A stretch of DNA of 64,000 nt from Pelagicoccus sp. (GCA_028284635.1 JANQRJ010000033.1:58168-122167); one strand, 5' to 3'. Positions 29,213 to 38,743 are shown, counted from the stretch's first letter. Notes: generated by a model from the letters alone, not told the origin. Translations and numbers: made by a program.

Positions 29213-29878
29213 CTATTTTTGCTCGGTCGGCAGCTCTTGCTGGTCGTCGGTGGCTTTCTTGCCAGCCATCGCCTTTTTCGCTCGCTCTAGAGCGTTGGCA
29301 ATCGAACTGCCTACCTCGCGGAAGTCCACATTGGCAGTCCTGCCCACGTTGGGATCGACGCCAGGATCTTGCTCGCCAGCGAAAAAGCGTTCCTCGGCGC
29401 GTCTCGTGACCTGGATATTGGCTGCGGCGACGGGATCCAGTTCCGCAAGTCTTTGCAGTCTGCGACGCGGCTTAGGATCGATGCTCTCGACCAACTGGTC
29501 GAAATTGCGAATATGGTAGGGATCCGCTTGGATCGTTCCCATGTCGATCACGTTCGTGTCGTCCCCTATGAGAATAGCTACTTCCCGCTGCCTGGCTCGA
29601 CGCTCGTTTTCCGCTTTGTAGGTTTCGAAAAGCTCCTCAACCGAAGCCGCGTCAAAAGCCTTGGTCCCCACGCTCAAGTCAGGCGCATCCTCCGCAGCTG
29701 CCGCATCGGTTTCGCCAGACGACACAGTCGCATCCGTCGCCACAGTCTCCTCTGGCGGCGGCGTTTCGCCTTCGGAAGGAGCATCCTTCTTCAGCGGATT
29801 CAACTCCTCGGCATGGCCATGCAATGCGAGAGCCGCTATTGAGAACGAGGCGAGAAGAAGACGGATGGATTCGAGCAT
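29213..29878 (-). CDS. Exported protein of unknown function
   Basis: A 221-residue protein. The ATG at 29878 gives a signal peptide (MLESIRLLLASFSIAALAL) and a mature start near HAEELNP. The first ~60 mature residues are Pro/Glu/Thr/Ala-rich and probably disordered. The rest is helical and charged (VEELFETYKAENERRARQ), with an internal VAILIGDDTNVIDMG. I do not recognise the family. It follows trpF by about 60 bp on the same strand and may be co-transcribed. Confidence 0.65.
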   Translation of the reverse strand: MLESIRLLLASFSIAALALHGHAEELNPLKKDAPSEGETPPPEETVATDATVSSGETDAAAAEDAPDLSVGTKAFDAASVEELFETYKAENERRARQREVAILIGDDTNVIDMGTIQADPYHIRNFDQLVESIDPKPRRRLQRLAELDPVAAANIQVTRRAEERFFAGEQDPGVDPNVGRTANVDFREVGSSIANALERAKKAMAGKKATDDQQELPTEQK

Positions 29879-29941
29879 GGGATATAGGCGGTTAGGACTT
29901 TGGGCGAGCTTGGTCGAAACGCCGCGAATGGCCAACCAAAA

Positions 29942-30604
29942 CTACGTAGCGTCGTGGCGAATTGCGGACAGGGACTCTCTGACCAGCGATACGCGGTCAG
30001 GATCCTTCACCCCCGGCTCGCTCTCCAAGCCGCTATTGAAGTCGAGGCAACGCGAACCTGTAGCCGCGACCGCTTCGGCCGCGTTTTCCGGCGAAATCCC
30101 GCCTGCCAGAAGCCAGCGACGTTCCGGATGCCTTTCGCGAAGCTCGCGATAGCGGCCCCAATCGCTGCGTTGGCCAGTGCCTCCATACGCCGAGGCATCC
30201 TTCTTGAACGCATCCCAAAGCACGCCGCTGCAATGGGCGAGCATGCCCGGATCGAAAGCCAACTCGGGAGGCATTTTCGGAGCGAGCCAGAGGCGTTCGG
30301 GTCCGACAAACTTGGACCAAGCCGGCACTTCCTCGCTCAAGCCGAGCGGAAAATGGATCTGAAAGTAGTCGAAGCCGGTGGCTTCGAGTTCGGCCAGCGT
30401 AGAGAGGTCCGGCGCCACGGTGACCGCGACGCGAGGCAAATCCGGCAGACGAGACTGGATCTCCTTGAAATGCTCGATACGAATGCGGCGCGGCGACTTT
30501 GGGTGGAAGATGAAGCCCAGAAAATCCGCTCCGGCCCGCTCTGCCGCCTCAGCATCGGCGACCCGGGTCAGTCCACAGACTTTGAACTCTATTCCGTTTA
30601 CCAT
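29942..30604 (-). CDS. trpF: Phosphoribosylanthranilate isomerase
   Basis: TrpF converts N-(5-phosphoribosyl)anthranilate to CdRP in tryptophan synthesis. 220 residues, a TIM barrel starting with the catalytic-Cys motif FKVCGLTR, then GADFLGFIFHPKSPR, the FQIH strand in place of the more usual QLHG, WLLAGGISPENAAEA (catalytic Asp region is altered) and the phosphate-binding LDFNSGLESEPGVKD. No other trp gene is adjacent. Start ATG 30604 with a GTN lead-in (MVNGIEFKVCG). Confidence 0.92.
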   Translation of the reverse strand: MVNGIEFKVCGLTRVADAEAAERAGADFLGFIFHPKSPRRIRIEHFKEIQSRLPDLPRVAVTVAPDLSTLAELEATGFDYFQIHFPLGLSEEVPAWSKFVGPERLWLAPKMPPELAFDPGMLAHCSGVLWDAFKKDASAYGGTGQRSDWGRYRELRERHPERRWLLAGGISPENAAEAVAATGSRCLDFNSGLESEPGVKDPDRVSLVRESLSAIRHDAT

Positions 30605-30617
30605 ATTACCTATCTGT

Positions 30618-30722
30618 TTCCGTAGCGCGGAGCTTCAGCCCGCGTCCGCCGGAGACCTGTAGCCGCGTTCGTGAGAACGCGGAAACCATCGCGGACGCGG
30701 GCTGAAGCTCCGCGCTACGGAA
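30618..30722. repeat. Family A inverted repeat with family B hairpin nested inside
   Basis: 32-bp arms 30618-30649 and 30691-30722 (TTCCGTAGCGCGGAGC...) are perfect complements. Inside, 30659-30682 (GTAGCCGCGTTCGTGAGAAC...) is a family B element that is itself a hairpin. It separates trpF from the DegT gene. Confidence 0.88.
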
Positions 30723-30731
30723 AGGAATCTA

Positions 30732-31829
30732 TCACGCAAAGGCGTTCAAGGCCTTAATCACGTAGTCCACCTCCTCGTCCGTCAATTCTGGCACGATTGG
30801 CAGACTCAGACAATTCCGAGCAAGTTCCTCCGATACGGGGAAGTCCCCCAGTCCGTAGCCGAGATATTCGAAACAAGGCTGCAAATGCAACGGATAGGGA
30901 TAGACGATATCGCTGCCAATACCCTGCTCAGTCAGGTAGGCCCTCAGCCGATCGCGCTCCGGATGGCGGATGGTGAACATGTGGTAGACCGACTCCCCAT
31001 AGCGAGCCGGCATCGGCAATTGTATATCCGTTTGGCGGATACCGCCAAGATAGCAGCGGGCAATTTTCTGGCGTCTCGCCGTCTTGCCGCGCAGGTAGGG
31101 GAGCTTTACGTTGAGCGAGGCTGCCTGCAAGCCCTCCATGCGGTTGTTGTATCCAACAAAGTGATTCAGATAGCGCTCCTTCGAACCATGGGCTCGCAGC
31201 ACCTTCGCATGCTCCAGGAGCTCGGTCGAACGCGAGGCGATCACCCCACCCTCGCCCAAACCGCCTAGATTCTTGGTCGGATAGAAGGAAAACGCTCCCG
31301 CTTCTCCCATGTCTCCTACCGCCCGACCCTTGTATTGGGCGAGATGGGCCTGAGCTGCATCTTCCACCACCTTGACGCCGCGCGATTGAGCGACACTCAG
31401 AATAGGATCCATGTCCGCCGCCTGGCCAAAGAGATGGGTCACCACAATAGCCTTGGTCTTTTCCGTAATCAGACTCTCGATACAATTCGGATCCAAAGTG
31501 AAGGTCTGAGGATCGATATCCGCAAAAACGATGCGCGCTCCAACATACTGGGCGAACCAGGCCGAGGCTATAAAGGTGAAGGCCGGCACGATGACTTCGT
31601 CTCCTGGACCGATGCCCAACGCCAGGGCTATCAAGTGCAGAGCCTCGGTGCCGCTGCCCACTCCGACGCAGCCCGCTACGCCCTGAGCGTCGGCAAAGGC
31701 CTTCTCGAACGCCTCGACATCCGGGCCAAGGCAGTACCCGCCGTGGTCGATCGTACGGGACATCGCCTCGAGCAGCTCTTCCTTCAGCGGAGCATGGGCT
31801 CGCTGCAAATCGATGAATGGGACTTTCAT
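30732..31829 (-). CDS. DegT/DnrJ/EryC1/StrS-family aminotransferase
   Basis: A 365-residue PLP enzyme that usually aminates keto-sugar nucleotides for surface polysaccharides. Hallmarks: VPFIDLQRAHAPLKEEL, VGVGSGTEALHLIALALG, DEVIVPAFTFIASA, VVEDAAQAHLAQYKGR (Asp contacts the pyridine N), the Schiff-base Lys in SFYPTKNLGGLGEGG and YNNRMEGLQAASLNVKL. No sugar-nucleotide genes are nearby, so the substrate cannot be told. Its start has family B repeat immediately upstream. Confidence 0.92.
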   Translation of the reverse strand: MKVPFIDLQRAHAPLKEELLEAMSRTIDHGGYCLGPDVEAFEKAFADAQGVAGCVGVGSGTEALHLIALALGIGPGDEVIVPAFTFIASAWFAQYVGARIVFADIDPQTFTLDPNCIESLITEKTKAIVVTHLFGQAADMDPILSVAQSRGVKVVEDAAQAHLAQYKGRAVGDMGEAGAFSFYPTKNLGGLGEGGVIASRSTELLEHAKVLRAHGSKERYLNHFVGYNNRMEGLQAASLNVKLPYLRGKTARRQKIARCYLGGIRQTDIQLPMPARYGESVYHMFTIRHPERDRLRAYLTEQGIGSDIVYPYPLHLQPCFEYLGYGLGDFPVSEELARNCLSLPIVPELTDEEVDYVIKALNAFA

Positions 31830-31851
31830 AAAACGGAGACTCTAATCTGAA

Positions 31852-31939
31852 AGCTGTAGCCGCGTTCGTGAGAACGCGATCTTCAATGCAATGTGAACGC
31901 GTGCACCGCAAACGCGTTCTCACGAACGCGGCTACAGCT
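31852..31939. repeat. Family B inverted repeat
   Basis: 27-bp perfect arms 31852-31878 and 31913-31939 (AGCTGTAGCCGCGTTCGTG...). The right arm supplies the TAG stop codon of the cobA-hemD gene. Confidence 0.88.
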
Positions 31940-33470
31940 CGCTGGATACCTTGCCAAATCGATTAACAACGCCTTCCACCAAACTGTCGAGACTTGCTTC
32001 CTTCGCCTGCAAGTCGACTGGCAAACCGAGCTCTTTCATGGCAGCGGAAGTGATCTTTCCGATGCTCAGCGTTTTCGGACGCAGAGCATCCTTCTCCAGC
32101 TGCAGAAACTTCGCCTGGTCGACAAACGAACGAACGCCCGAAGAACTTGTGAAAAGGATCCCGTCGGCTCCCTGTTCGCGAAACATCTTCGAGGCCGGGT
32201 GTTCGCTCAAGTCCGTCGCCTCCGTCTTGTAGACCTCGAAGCGATCCACGATGGCCCGAGCCTCCTCGAGCCGGTCGATCAGAGTATCGCGACCGAGGTT
32301 GCCAGCCACTACCAGGATCTTAGCGCTATCCATGCTGTCGGTTTTTATCAAGGCGTCAGCCAGACTGTCCGCATTCGCTTCGTCCGGTATCAAGTCCGTG
32401 GTTACATAGAACTTGCGAATCTCGCGAGCCGTAGACTTTCCGACCGCCGCGATGCGCAGGAAGCCGAGCGAGCGGATGTCTTCGAAGGTCTCGAAGAAGG
32501 CTTCGAAAAAGTAGCGCACTCCGTTCGGACTGGAAAAGACCAGCCAATCGTAGGACGCGATTTCCGCAAAGACGTCCTTCATCGTCTGCGGATCGATATT
32601 GCGCGAGATCGAGATGAGTGGCAGGCCGATCACTTCCGCGCCAAGCTTTTCCAGCTTCGAGCTGAGTTCGCTAGCCTGCCCCTGGCTACGCGTCACCACA
32701 AAGCGACGCCCCTGTAGAGGCTTCTTTTCAAACCAAGATAGATTTTCTCCCATAGCGGCTGTTTCTCCTACGATGATAATGGCTGGCGCCTTCAAACCGA
32801 AAGCCCTCGCTTCCTTGGAAATCGTACCCAACTTTCCACGACAAACCCGCTGGTGCCCCATAGTGGCCCACTCAACGCACGACACCGCGGTGTCCTTGTC
32901 GAATCCGCCGTCGAGCAGACGTGTCGCGATGCGATCTAGATTGCCGACTCCCATGTAGATGCAGAGCGTAGCGTTCCTCTTGGGCAGAGACTCCCAGTCT
33001 ACAGTCGTATCCGGTTTTTCAGGATCCTCGTGCCCCGTTACGAAAATCAAGGTGGCGTTGGTATTGCGAGCGGTGAGCGGCGTTCCGCTATAAGCCGCTG
33101 CGCCCATGGCTGCGGTAATGCCGGGCACAACCTCGAAGGCGATGCCAGCAGCCGCCAAGGCCGCAGCCTCTTCGCCACCTCGACCGAAAAGAAAGGGATC
33201 GCCGCCTTTGAGTCGCGCCACGCGTTTTCCTTCGCCGGCCTTGGCGAGAAGGATTTCCTGAATCTCCGCCTGGCTTTTCGAGTGGAAGCCGGCTCGCTTG
33301 CCCACGCAGATTCGTTCGCAGTCCGGCCTCAGAAGATATGTGAACGCGGGATGCACCAGGTAGTCGTAGACCAGCACCTCGGCTGACTCGATGAGCTGGC
33401 GGGCGCGGACGGTGAGGAGGTCGGGATTGCCAGGACCAGCGCCGATAAGGTAGACGATGCCGGACTTCAT
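31932..33470 (-). CDS. cobA-hemD: Fused uroporphyrinogen-III C-methyltransferase / uroporphyrinogen-III synthase
   Basis: About 512 residues with two domains. Residues ~1-245: SAM-dependent uroporphyrinogen-III methyltransferase (YLIGAGPGNPDLLTVRA, VYDYLVHP, KGGDPFLFGRGGEE, VPGITAAMGAAAYSGTPLT, VTGHEDP) leading to precorrin-2, siroheme or cobalamin. Residues ~255-512: uroporphyrinogen-III synthase (RRFVVTRSQGQASELSSKL, WLVFSSPNGVRYFFEA, GILFTSSSGVRSF). The ATG at 33470 fits the family start; the frame continues upstream through repeat sequence. It follows hemC with a family A repeat between. The stop codon lies in a family B repeat arm. Confidence 0.95.
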   Translation of the reverse strand: MKSGIVYLIGAGPGNPDLLTVRARQLIESAEVLVYDYLVHPAFTYLLRPDCERICVGKRAGFHSKSQAEIQEILLAKAGEGKRVARLKGGDPFLFGRGGEEAAALAAAGIAFEVVPGITAAMGAAAYSGTPLTARNTNATLIFVTGHEDPEKPDTTVDWESLPKRNATLCIYMGVGNLDRIATRLLDGGFDKDTAVSCVEWATMGHQRVCRGKLGTISKEARAFGLKAPAIIIVGETAAMGENLSWFEKKPLQGRRFVVTRSQGQASELSSKLEKLGAEVIGLPLISISRNIDPQTMKDVFAEIASYDWLVFSSPNGVRYFFEAFFETFEDIRSLGFLRIAAVGKSTAREIRKFYVTTDLIPDEANADSLADALIKTDSMDSAKILVVAGNLGRDTLIDRLEEARAIVDRFEVYKTEATDLSEHPASKMFREQGADGILFTSSSGVRSFVDQAKFLQLEKDALRPKTLSIGKITSAAMKELGLPVDLQAKEASLDSLVEGVVNRFGKVSSEL

Positions 33471-33490
33471 GAGGCGAAAGGCTGATAGCC

Positions 33491-33565
33491 GTAGCGCGGA
33501 GCTCCAGCCCGCGACCGTGGAGGATGGTTCCTGCAATGCGGACGCGGGCTAAAGCTCCGCGCTAC
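33491..33565. repeat. Family A inverted repeat
   Basis: Arms 33491-33513 and 33543-33565 (GTAGCGCGGAGCT..AGCCC) with two mismatches. It lies inside the hemC-cobA/hemD operon. Confidence 0.82.
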
Positions 33566-33590
33566 CTTGGAAGACTGTTGCCGGACTGGA

Positions 33591-34466
33591 CTACCCATCC
33601 TCCAGCTCGAGTTGCTCGATCAGCTTGGACGCGATCTCCTCGTAGCGCTCGGCCACATACTCGCGAGGCAGCTGGCGGACCTCCTTGCCGCAAGCCTTGT
33701 GAAACACGCGCAGCGTAGTGCCGACGTAGTTGACGGCAAACGCCACCTGGCACCCGCCACCTAGCCGTTCTAGGAAGGCCCTCTCCAGTCGCACCGCCAA
33801 AGCGGTATCCTCGTCCAGATGGGAGGCAAACGTATCCACGTCTTCCACACGGCACTGGATGGCAACCGCTGCCTGGCCAACGGCGGGCACGCATTCGTCG
33901 AGAGAAAGCCGGCGAAAGACGACGCCCGGCCAGGAGTCGATGCCGAGGCGATTGAGACCAGCAGAGGCAAGCGCGGTGGCGTCGGCCACGCCTTGGGCGA
34001 TCTTATTGAGCCGCGTATCCACGTTTCCGCGGATTTCGACGAATTTGGCCTGCGGGAAAAGATAGCGAAGCTGCAAACGGCGGCGCGGGCTGCCCGTGGC
34101 GATCAGACGAGGAGCTTCCACGCCTTCGCGGGAAATGAGAACGTCCTCGCAACTCTCGCGCGGCAGGAAGCCAGCCAGAGCAAGTCCGTCCGGCATGCGG
34201 GAAGGCAGATCCTTGGCGCTGTGCACCGCAATATCGGCCCGGCCTTCGAGCAAGGCGTCTTCGAGCTCCTTGGTGAAGAGGCCCTTGCCGCCCTCTTTTT
34301 CGAGGGACCACTCCTGGCGCCGGTCGCCGGTCGTAACCATTTTTTCAACACGAAATTCGGCGCCTGGCATACCTCGGGCAAAGAGTTCCTGAGTCAGGCG
34401 CGTCTGAGCCATGGCCAGCGGACTCTTCCGCGTGGCGATGACGATCTCCCTGGCGGGCTTGATCAT
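33591..34466 (-). CDS. hemC: Porphobilinogen deaminase (hydroxymethylbilane synthase)
   Basis: HemC joins four porphobilinogens into hydroxymethylbilane, the substrate of the next gene's HemD domain. 291 residues with VIATRKSPLAMAQT, VHSAKDLPSRMPDGL, ATGSPRRRLQLRYLFP, EIRGNVDTRLNKI and the dipyrromethane-cofactor Cys in ERLGGGCQVAFAV. It sits 13 bp downstream of ilvN and upstream of cobA-hemD on the minus strand, so the three are probably one transcript. Confidence 0.96.
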   Translation of the reverse strand: MIKPAREIVIATRKSPLAMAQTRLTQELFARGMPGAEFRVEKMVTTGDRRQEWSLEKEGGKGLFTKELEDALLEGRADIAVHSAKDLPSRMPDGLALAGFLPRESCEDVLISREGVEAPRLIATGSPRRRLQLRYLFPQAKFVEIRGNVDTRLNKIAQGVADATALASAGLNRLGIDSWPGVVFRRLSLDECVPAVGQAAVAIQCRVEDVDTFASHLDEDTALAVRLERAFLERLGGGCQVAFAVNYVGTTLRVFHKACGKEVRQLPREYVAERYEEIASKLIEQLELEDG

Positions 34467-34479
34467 TTCCGGAGAGCGC

Positions 34480-34950
34480 CTAGCGGGACATGGCCAGGTT
34501 TCCAGTCCGGCAAAGCTCGATGATGCCGTAGTCGTCCACGAGCTTGAGAAAGGCTTCTATCTTGCCTTCGTCGCCCGTGATCTCGGCTACCAGGTTTTCA
34601 TGGCTGACGTTGATGATCTTGGCGCGAAAGAGCTCGCAGACCTGAATCACGTCGGAACGACATCCCGCGTCGGCCTTGAGCTTAACCATCACCAACTCGC
34701 GAGAGACCGCCTGGCCTCGCTGGAAATCGTGCACCTCAACCACGTTTATGAGCTTTTTCAGCTGCTTGGTGATCTGATCGAGCACCGCGTCGTCGCCACG
34801 CACGACCGCCGTGATACGCGAGAGCTTTGGGTCGTGAGTAGGGGCGACGTTGAGCGTGTCGATATTGAAGCCTCGGCCACTGAAAAGCCCGGAAATGCGA
34901 GCAAGGACGCCGAATTTGTTTTCGACGAGGACGGAAATGGTGTGTCTCAT
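34480..34950 (-). CDS. ilvN: Acetolactate synthase small (regulatory) subunit
   Basis: This subunit activates the large acetolactate synthase subunit and gives valine feedback in branched-chain amino-acid synthesis. 156 residues from the ATG at 34950 (MRHTISVLVENKFGVLARIS, the standard start). N-terminal ACT domain with GLFSGRGFNIDTLNV, second domain with RELVMVKLKAD and ENLVAEITGDEGKI. The reading frame continues upstream but without family sequence. The large-subunit gene is not in the window. Confidence 0.95.
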   Translation of the reverse strand: MRHTISVLVENKFGVLARISGLFSGRGFNIDTLNVAPTHDPKLSRITAVVRGDDAVLDQITKQLKKLINVVEVHDFQRGQAVSRELVMVKLKADAGCRSDVIQVCELFRAKIINVSHENLVAEITGDEGKIEAFLKLVDDYGIIELCRTGNLAMSR

Positions 34951-35232
34951 GTCTGGTGGGTTTTCAAAAAAGCCGCCCTTCTTAGCCAGGGCTCGGTTGG
35001 CATGCAAGGCGCATGTTCGGCAGTCCAGCGGTTTTTGGACCGACCTGAGCCACGCGACGCTTGGCACGCTAGGAGAGCAAGATCGCGCTTTCAGTGGGCA
35101 AGCAAGCGTTTCGGGGGTGGGAATCGTAGCGTTTCCGCCGAGGAAGAAAGCCGGAAAAGGAGTTCCGGCTTTTCTAAAAATTTGCCTTGCCATGGCATAG
35201 AGCGGTACTCCTTATTTCCCAACTTTTCCCAT

Positions 35233-35308
<76 letters not shown>

Positions 35309-35309
<1 letters not shown>

Positions 35310-35351
35310 TCCTTCGGCTCTTTCCCGTTCAACGGGAAAGAGCCGAAGGAT
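35309..35351. terminator. Perfect hairpin directly after tRNA-Val
   Basis: 21-bp arms (ATCCTTCGGCTCTTTCCCG... 35309-35329; complement 35331-35351) with a single base between. It starts in the last base of the tRNA CCA. No T-run follows, but it could end or process the tRNA transcript. Confidence 0.65.
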
Positions 35352-35729
35352 GTCACGCCGTAAAGAGCATAGCGACGGAGGCGGACTACTGGCGCGGATC
35401 CACGAACGCCGCGAAACGACTCGAGAAGCACAACGCAAAGAGCGTGCCTCATACATCAAAACATGCACCCTGACGTATCGAGACAGCAATCGCATTTCGC
35501 GACAAACAAAAGGCGATCGCCTTTGAAGGTTATCTCAAATCCGGTTCAGGGCGAGAATTCGCCAGAAGACACTTCTAAATGCTCCCAACCCACTCCCGGA
35601 AAACTTGAATCAATCCATTTTCATACGGCTGGCGCGTAGGTCGAATCCATAGGGTATAGTGGACTAAGTTCTGCTTGAAAGTCGGGGCGAGCTGGAACAT
35701 GGAGCTAGATCGTGTCTACCGATCTATAG
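35352..35729. other. Intergenic region, no gene seen
   Basis: No credible coding sequence or RNA gene is seen here. Small frames over the tRNA on the opposite strand give the well-known spurious GRDSNPRPTGCKP peptide. Confidence 0.5.
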
Positions 35730-36566
35730 ATGAGTTTAGAATCCGATAGCAAACCGGATCCGATACAGATCACCCCTTGGAAGAAAGCTATGCTGCTTGC
35801 CGTTCTCGGACTGTTTGGCGGCACGCTGTTCGAGTACTACACGGGGGGGATAAACGAGAATGCCGGGTGGCTTTGGCCGGCGCTTTTCGTTCCTCTGACT
35901 CTCTACTTGCTTGGCATTGTGTATGGCGACGTTCCAGCCAGATACTACGACTTGAAGACATTGAAGCCTTTTCCAGTGCCGTTCGCCCGGCAGTTCGATC
36001 GCTGCGTGCTTTCAATCGTGGTTCTCTTCACCGGGCTCCTCCTCAACATAATACTGCTTGCCGTCTCGCTGCTGCTCGATGCGAAGCTGCTGCTCTCCGT
36101 CTTCTACACGCTCTACATGGCCCTCATGCTCGCGGAGCTGCCGAACAGCCTGCGCATCTTCCGCTTTATCCAGCATGTGAATACGATGCAGTACGTTTCG
36201 GCCATCAATCCGGATACTTTTCGCACAGCGGTTTCCTACTACAGCCCCGACCAGGACGACTTGAAAGGCGAGGTCCGGGAGAAGTACATGAAAAGCCTCT
36301 ATGGAAATCTGGTAAGCGAGGCAGAGCGCCTCGTTCTGGAGGCATCGCCCCTGGCGCACGAGCAGCAAATAGCGCTCAACCTCGCGGTGAGGGCGGGCGA
36401 GGCGATCCGGCGCTGCCGATTGGCAGCAGACGAAAAGACCAGCTCTCGCCTGCGAGCCAACCTGAACTTGCTCGAGTCGCTGGAAAACAACGCGGGGCTG
36501 GTTCTGCCGAAGGATATTCTCAATCTCCGCCGCGAGGTGAAGATGACTGGAACCGTTTCCGCGTAA
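35730..36566 (+). CDS. Membrane protein of unknown function
   Basis: A 278-residue protein with about four membrane helices in the first 140 residues (AMLLAVLGLFGGTLFEYY, LWPALFVPLTLYLLGIVYG, CVLSIVVLFTGLLLNIILL, LLLSVFYTLYMALMLAEL), then a soluble helical C-terminal half (SEAERLVLEASPLAHEQQIAL). I do not recognise the family. It is a single gene; the tail may face the cytoplasm. Confidence 0.65.
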   Translation: MSLESDSKPDPIQITPWKKAMLLAVLGLFGGTLFEYYTGGINENAGWLWPALFVPLTLYLLGIVYGDVPARYYDLKTLKPFPVPFARQFDRCVLSIVVLFTGLLLNIILLAVSLLLDAKLLLSVFYTLYMALMLAELPNSLRIFRFIQHVNTMQYVSAINPDTFRTAVSYYSPDQDDLKGEVREKYMKSLYGNLVSEAERLVLEASPLAHEQQIALNLAVRAGEAIRRCRLAADEKTSSRLRANLNLLESLENNAGLVLPKDILNLRREVKMTGTVSA

Positions 36567-36605
36567 CGGGTTAGTGGATACGGGAACAGGTAGCGCGGAT
36601 CCCGC

Positions 36606-36636
36606 AAAAAAAGCCGACCTCCGCGAACGGAGGTCG
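36606..36636 (-). terminator. Rho-independent terminator after glnB
   Basis: On the minus strand, stem CGACCTCCG / CGGAGGTCG with a 4-nt loop is followed by a T7 run (36606-36612). It ends the amtB-glnB transcript. Confidence 0.85.
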
Positions 36637-36672
36637 ACTGAAAGCTTAAAACGGCGCTCGGCGCAGTTCTAA

Positions 36673-37059
<387 letters not shown>

Positions 37060-37099
37060 TTAGGCAAGTAAATGTCTACCTTACGCTTACGGATGCTGA

Positions 37100-38500
37100 T
37101 TAGCGAGAGCTCACGCTGAAGTCCGGATAGGCTTCCTGGCCGTGTTCGCCCACGTCCAGTCCGCCGAACTCCTCTTCCTCGGACACCCGAACTCCCATGA
37201 CCGCCTTGATGATCAGGAATACGACAAGCGAGAAGATGAAGGCGAACAGGTAGACCCCGATGACTCCGGTCAGCTGGGACATGAAGCTGGCGCCGCCGAA
37301 GAAGGCTACCGCGATGGTTCCCCAGATGCCGCACACGCCGTGTACGGAGATCGCGCCGACAGGATCATCGATCTTGATCCTGTCGAAGAAGAGAATCGAG
37401 AAGACCACGATGATACCGCCGACAGCGCCCATGAATACGGCGCTCCAGACTGACACGGAGTCCGCTCCAGCGGTGATGCTGACCAAACCTGCCAGCAATC
37501 CGTTGAGAGCCATGGAGAGATCAGGCTTCTTCAAGACGATCCAAGAGACGAAGATCGAGGCAATGCCGCCTGCTGCAGCTGCGAGGGCTGTCGTGGTGAA
37601 TACCAGTCCGAGGGGACCTGGGTTGGCGGAGAGAACCGAACCGCCGTTGAATCCGAACCATCCGAAGAAGAGCAGGAAGACGCCAATCGCCGCCAGAGGC
37701 ATGCTGTGGCCGAGGATCGGCTTGATCTTGCCGTCCTTAGTGTACTTGCCCTTGCGAGGACCGAGGACGATGACGGCCGCTAAAGCCGCCGCGCCGCCGA
37801 AGCCGTGGACCACGGTCGAACCTGCGAAGTCGTAGAAAGCAGCATCGCCGCCGCCGAGCGTGGAGAGCCAGCCGCCACCCCAGTGCCAGGAACCGGCGAC
37901 CGTGTAGCCAATGGCCACCAGAATGGTGGAATAAACCATGAAGGAGGAAAGCTTGACGCGCTCGGCAACCGCGCCGGAAACGATGGTAGCGGCGGTAGCG
38001 GCGAACATCGCCTGGAAAATGAAGTCGCCATAGGCAGTCATGGCCAAGCTAAGGCCGCCATACCCCCATGTGTCGTTGCCATCGGCATTGAGGTCGCCGA
38101 TCGGACCGCCTATGCCTAGCCATCCATCGATCTGCCAAGCCCCTGGATAATGGGTGTTGAAACCGAGCAACGCGTAGGTAAGCAGGCCGATCGAAATGAT
38201 CCACACGTTCTTGAAGAGGATATTGACCGTGTTTTTAGACTGGGTGAGTCCGGCCTCGAGCGTCGCGAAGCCGAGGTGCATGATGAATACCAGCCCTGCC
38301 GCAATGACAGTCCAGAGCATGGAGACCGTGAAGAAATCGAAGGCCGGGGCGTATTCAGCTCCGTAGGATTCGACCATTTCGGTGTATTCCGCTACTGGAC
38401 TCTCTTCTTCTTGGGCATGGCTGGTGGTCACGCCGAAGGCAAGAATCGCCATTGCCAGGAAAAGCGAAAGCTTTGGTAACTGATTAAGGAGTTTTTTCAT
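37100..38500 (-). CDS. amtB: Ammonium transporter
   Basis: Trimeric inner-membrane ammonia channel. 466 residues: a signal peptide (LPKLSLFLAMAILAFGV), then eleven membrane segments. Family signatures include FIMHLGFATLEAGLTQSKN, the Amt motif DFAGSTVVHGFGGAAALAAV with one of the pore His, FGWFGFNGGS, and VHGVCGIWGTIAVAFFGG. It is followed by glnB. A near-consensus sigma54 element lies about 70-85 bp upstream, which predicts induction under nitrogen limitation. Confidence 0.97.
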   Translation of the reverse strand: MKKLLNQLPKLSLFLAMAILAFGVTTSHAQEEESPVAEYTEMVESYGAEYAPAFDFFTVSMLWTVIAAGLVFIMHLGFATLEAGLTQSKNTVNILFKNVWIISIGLLTYALLGFNTHYPGAWQIDGWLGIGGPIGDLNADGNDTWGYGGLSLAMTAYGDFIFQAMFAATAATIVSGAVAERVKLSSFMVYSTILVAIGYTVAGSWHWGGGWLSTLGGGDAAFYDFAGSTVVHGFGGAAALAAVIVLGPRKGKYTKDGKIKPILGHSMPLAAIGVFLLFFGWFGFNGGSVLSANPGPLGLVFTTTALAAAAGGIASIFVSWIVLKKPDLSMALNGLLAGLVSITAGADSVSVWSAVFMGAVGGIIVVFSILFFDRIKIDDPVGAISVHGVCGIWGTIAVAFFGGASFMSQLTGVIGVYLFAFIFSLVVFLIIKAVMGVRVSEEEEFGGLDVGEHGQEAYPDFSVSSR

Positions 38501-38569
38501 TTTAATCTATCGGTTATGATTCAGGAAATGACGCTGCGTCCGTGCAGATCATGTGACGGGCACCTTTTG

Positions 38570-38585
38570 AGCAACTGGCATGCCA
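38570..38585 (-). promoter_or_regulatory. Sigma54 (RpoN) promoter of amtB-glnB
   Basis: Minus-strand TGGCATGCCAGTTGCT fits the consensus TGGCACGN4TTGCA/T at all conserved positions but one, with GG and GC at the right spacing. The start would be near 38558, giving a leader of about 58 nt before the amtB ATG (38500). No clear NtrC site was seen upstream. Confidence 0.7.
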
Positions 38586-38695
38586 GCGACCGCGACGCGT
38601 CAAAATTCCGTAACATCCCCGACTGCAATCCATGAAAAAGATTTGTGGAACCGAGGAATCCGAGCAGCAGAGGCGCTCAATTGTCACCGAATACG

Positions 38696-38721
38696 AAAAA
38701 GCCGCTCGAAATTGAGCGGCT
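38696..38721 (-). terminator. Rho-independent terminator of aspS
   Basis: On the minus strand AAGCCGCTC / GAGCGGCTT with a 6-nt loop is followed by five T. It lies 3' of the family D repeat that follows aspS. Confidence 0.75.
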
Positions 38722-38743
38722 TGGTAAAATCCAGATCTCCCCA

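Noticed and set aside
33471..33536. N-terminal extension of the cobA-hemD frame
   Set aside because: The extra residues are encoded by a family A repeat; the family start is the ATG at 33470.
34951..35193. N-terminal extension of the ilvN frame
   Set aside because: The ACT-domain protein starts at 34950 as in other IlvN; upstream residues are Arg/Pro-rich without family similarity.
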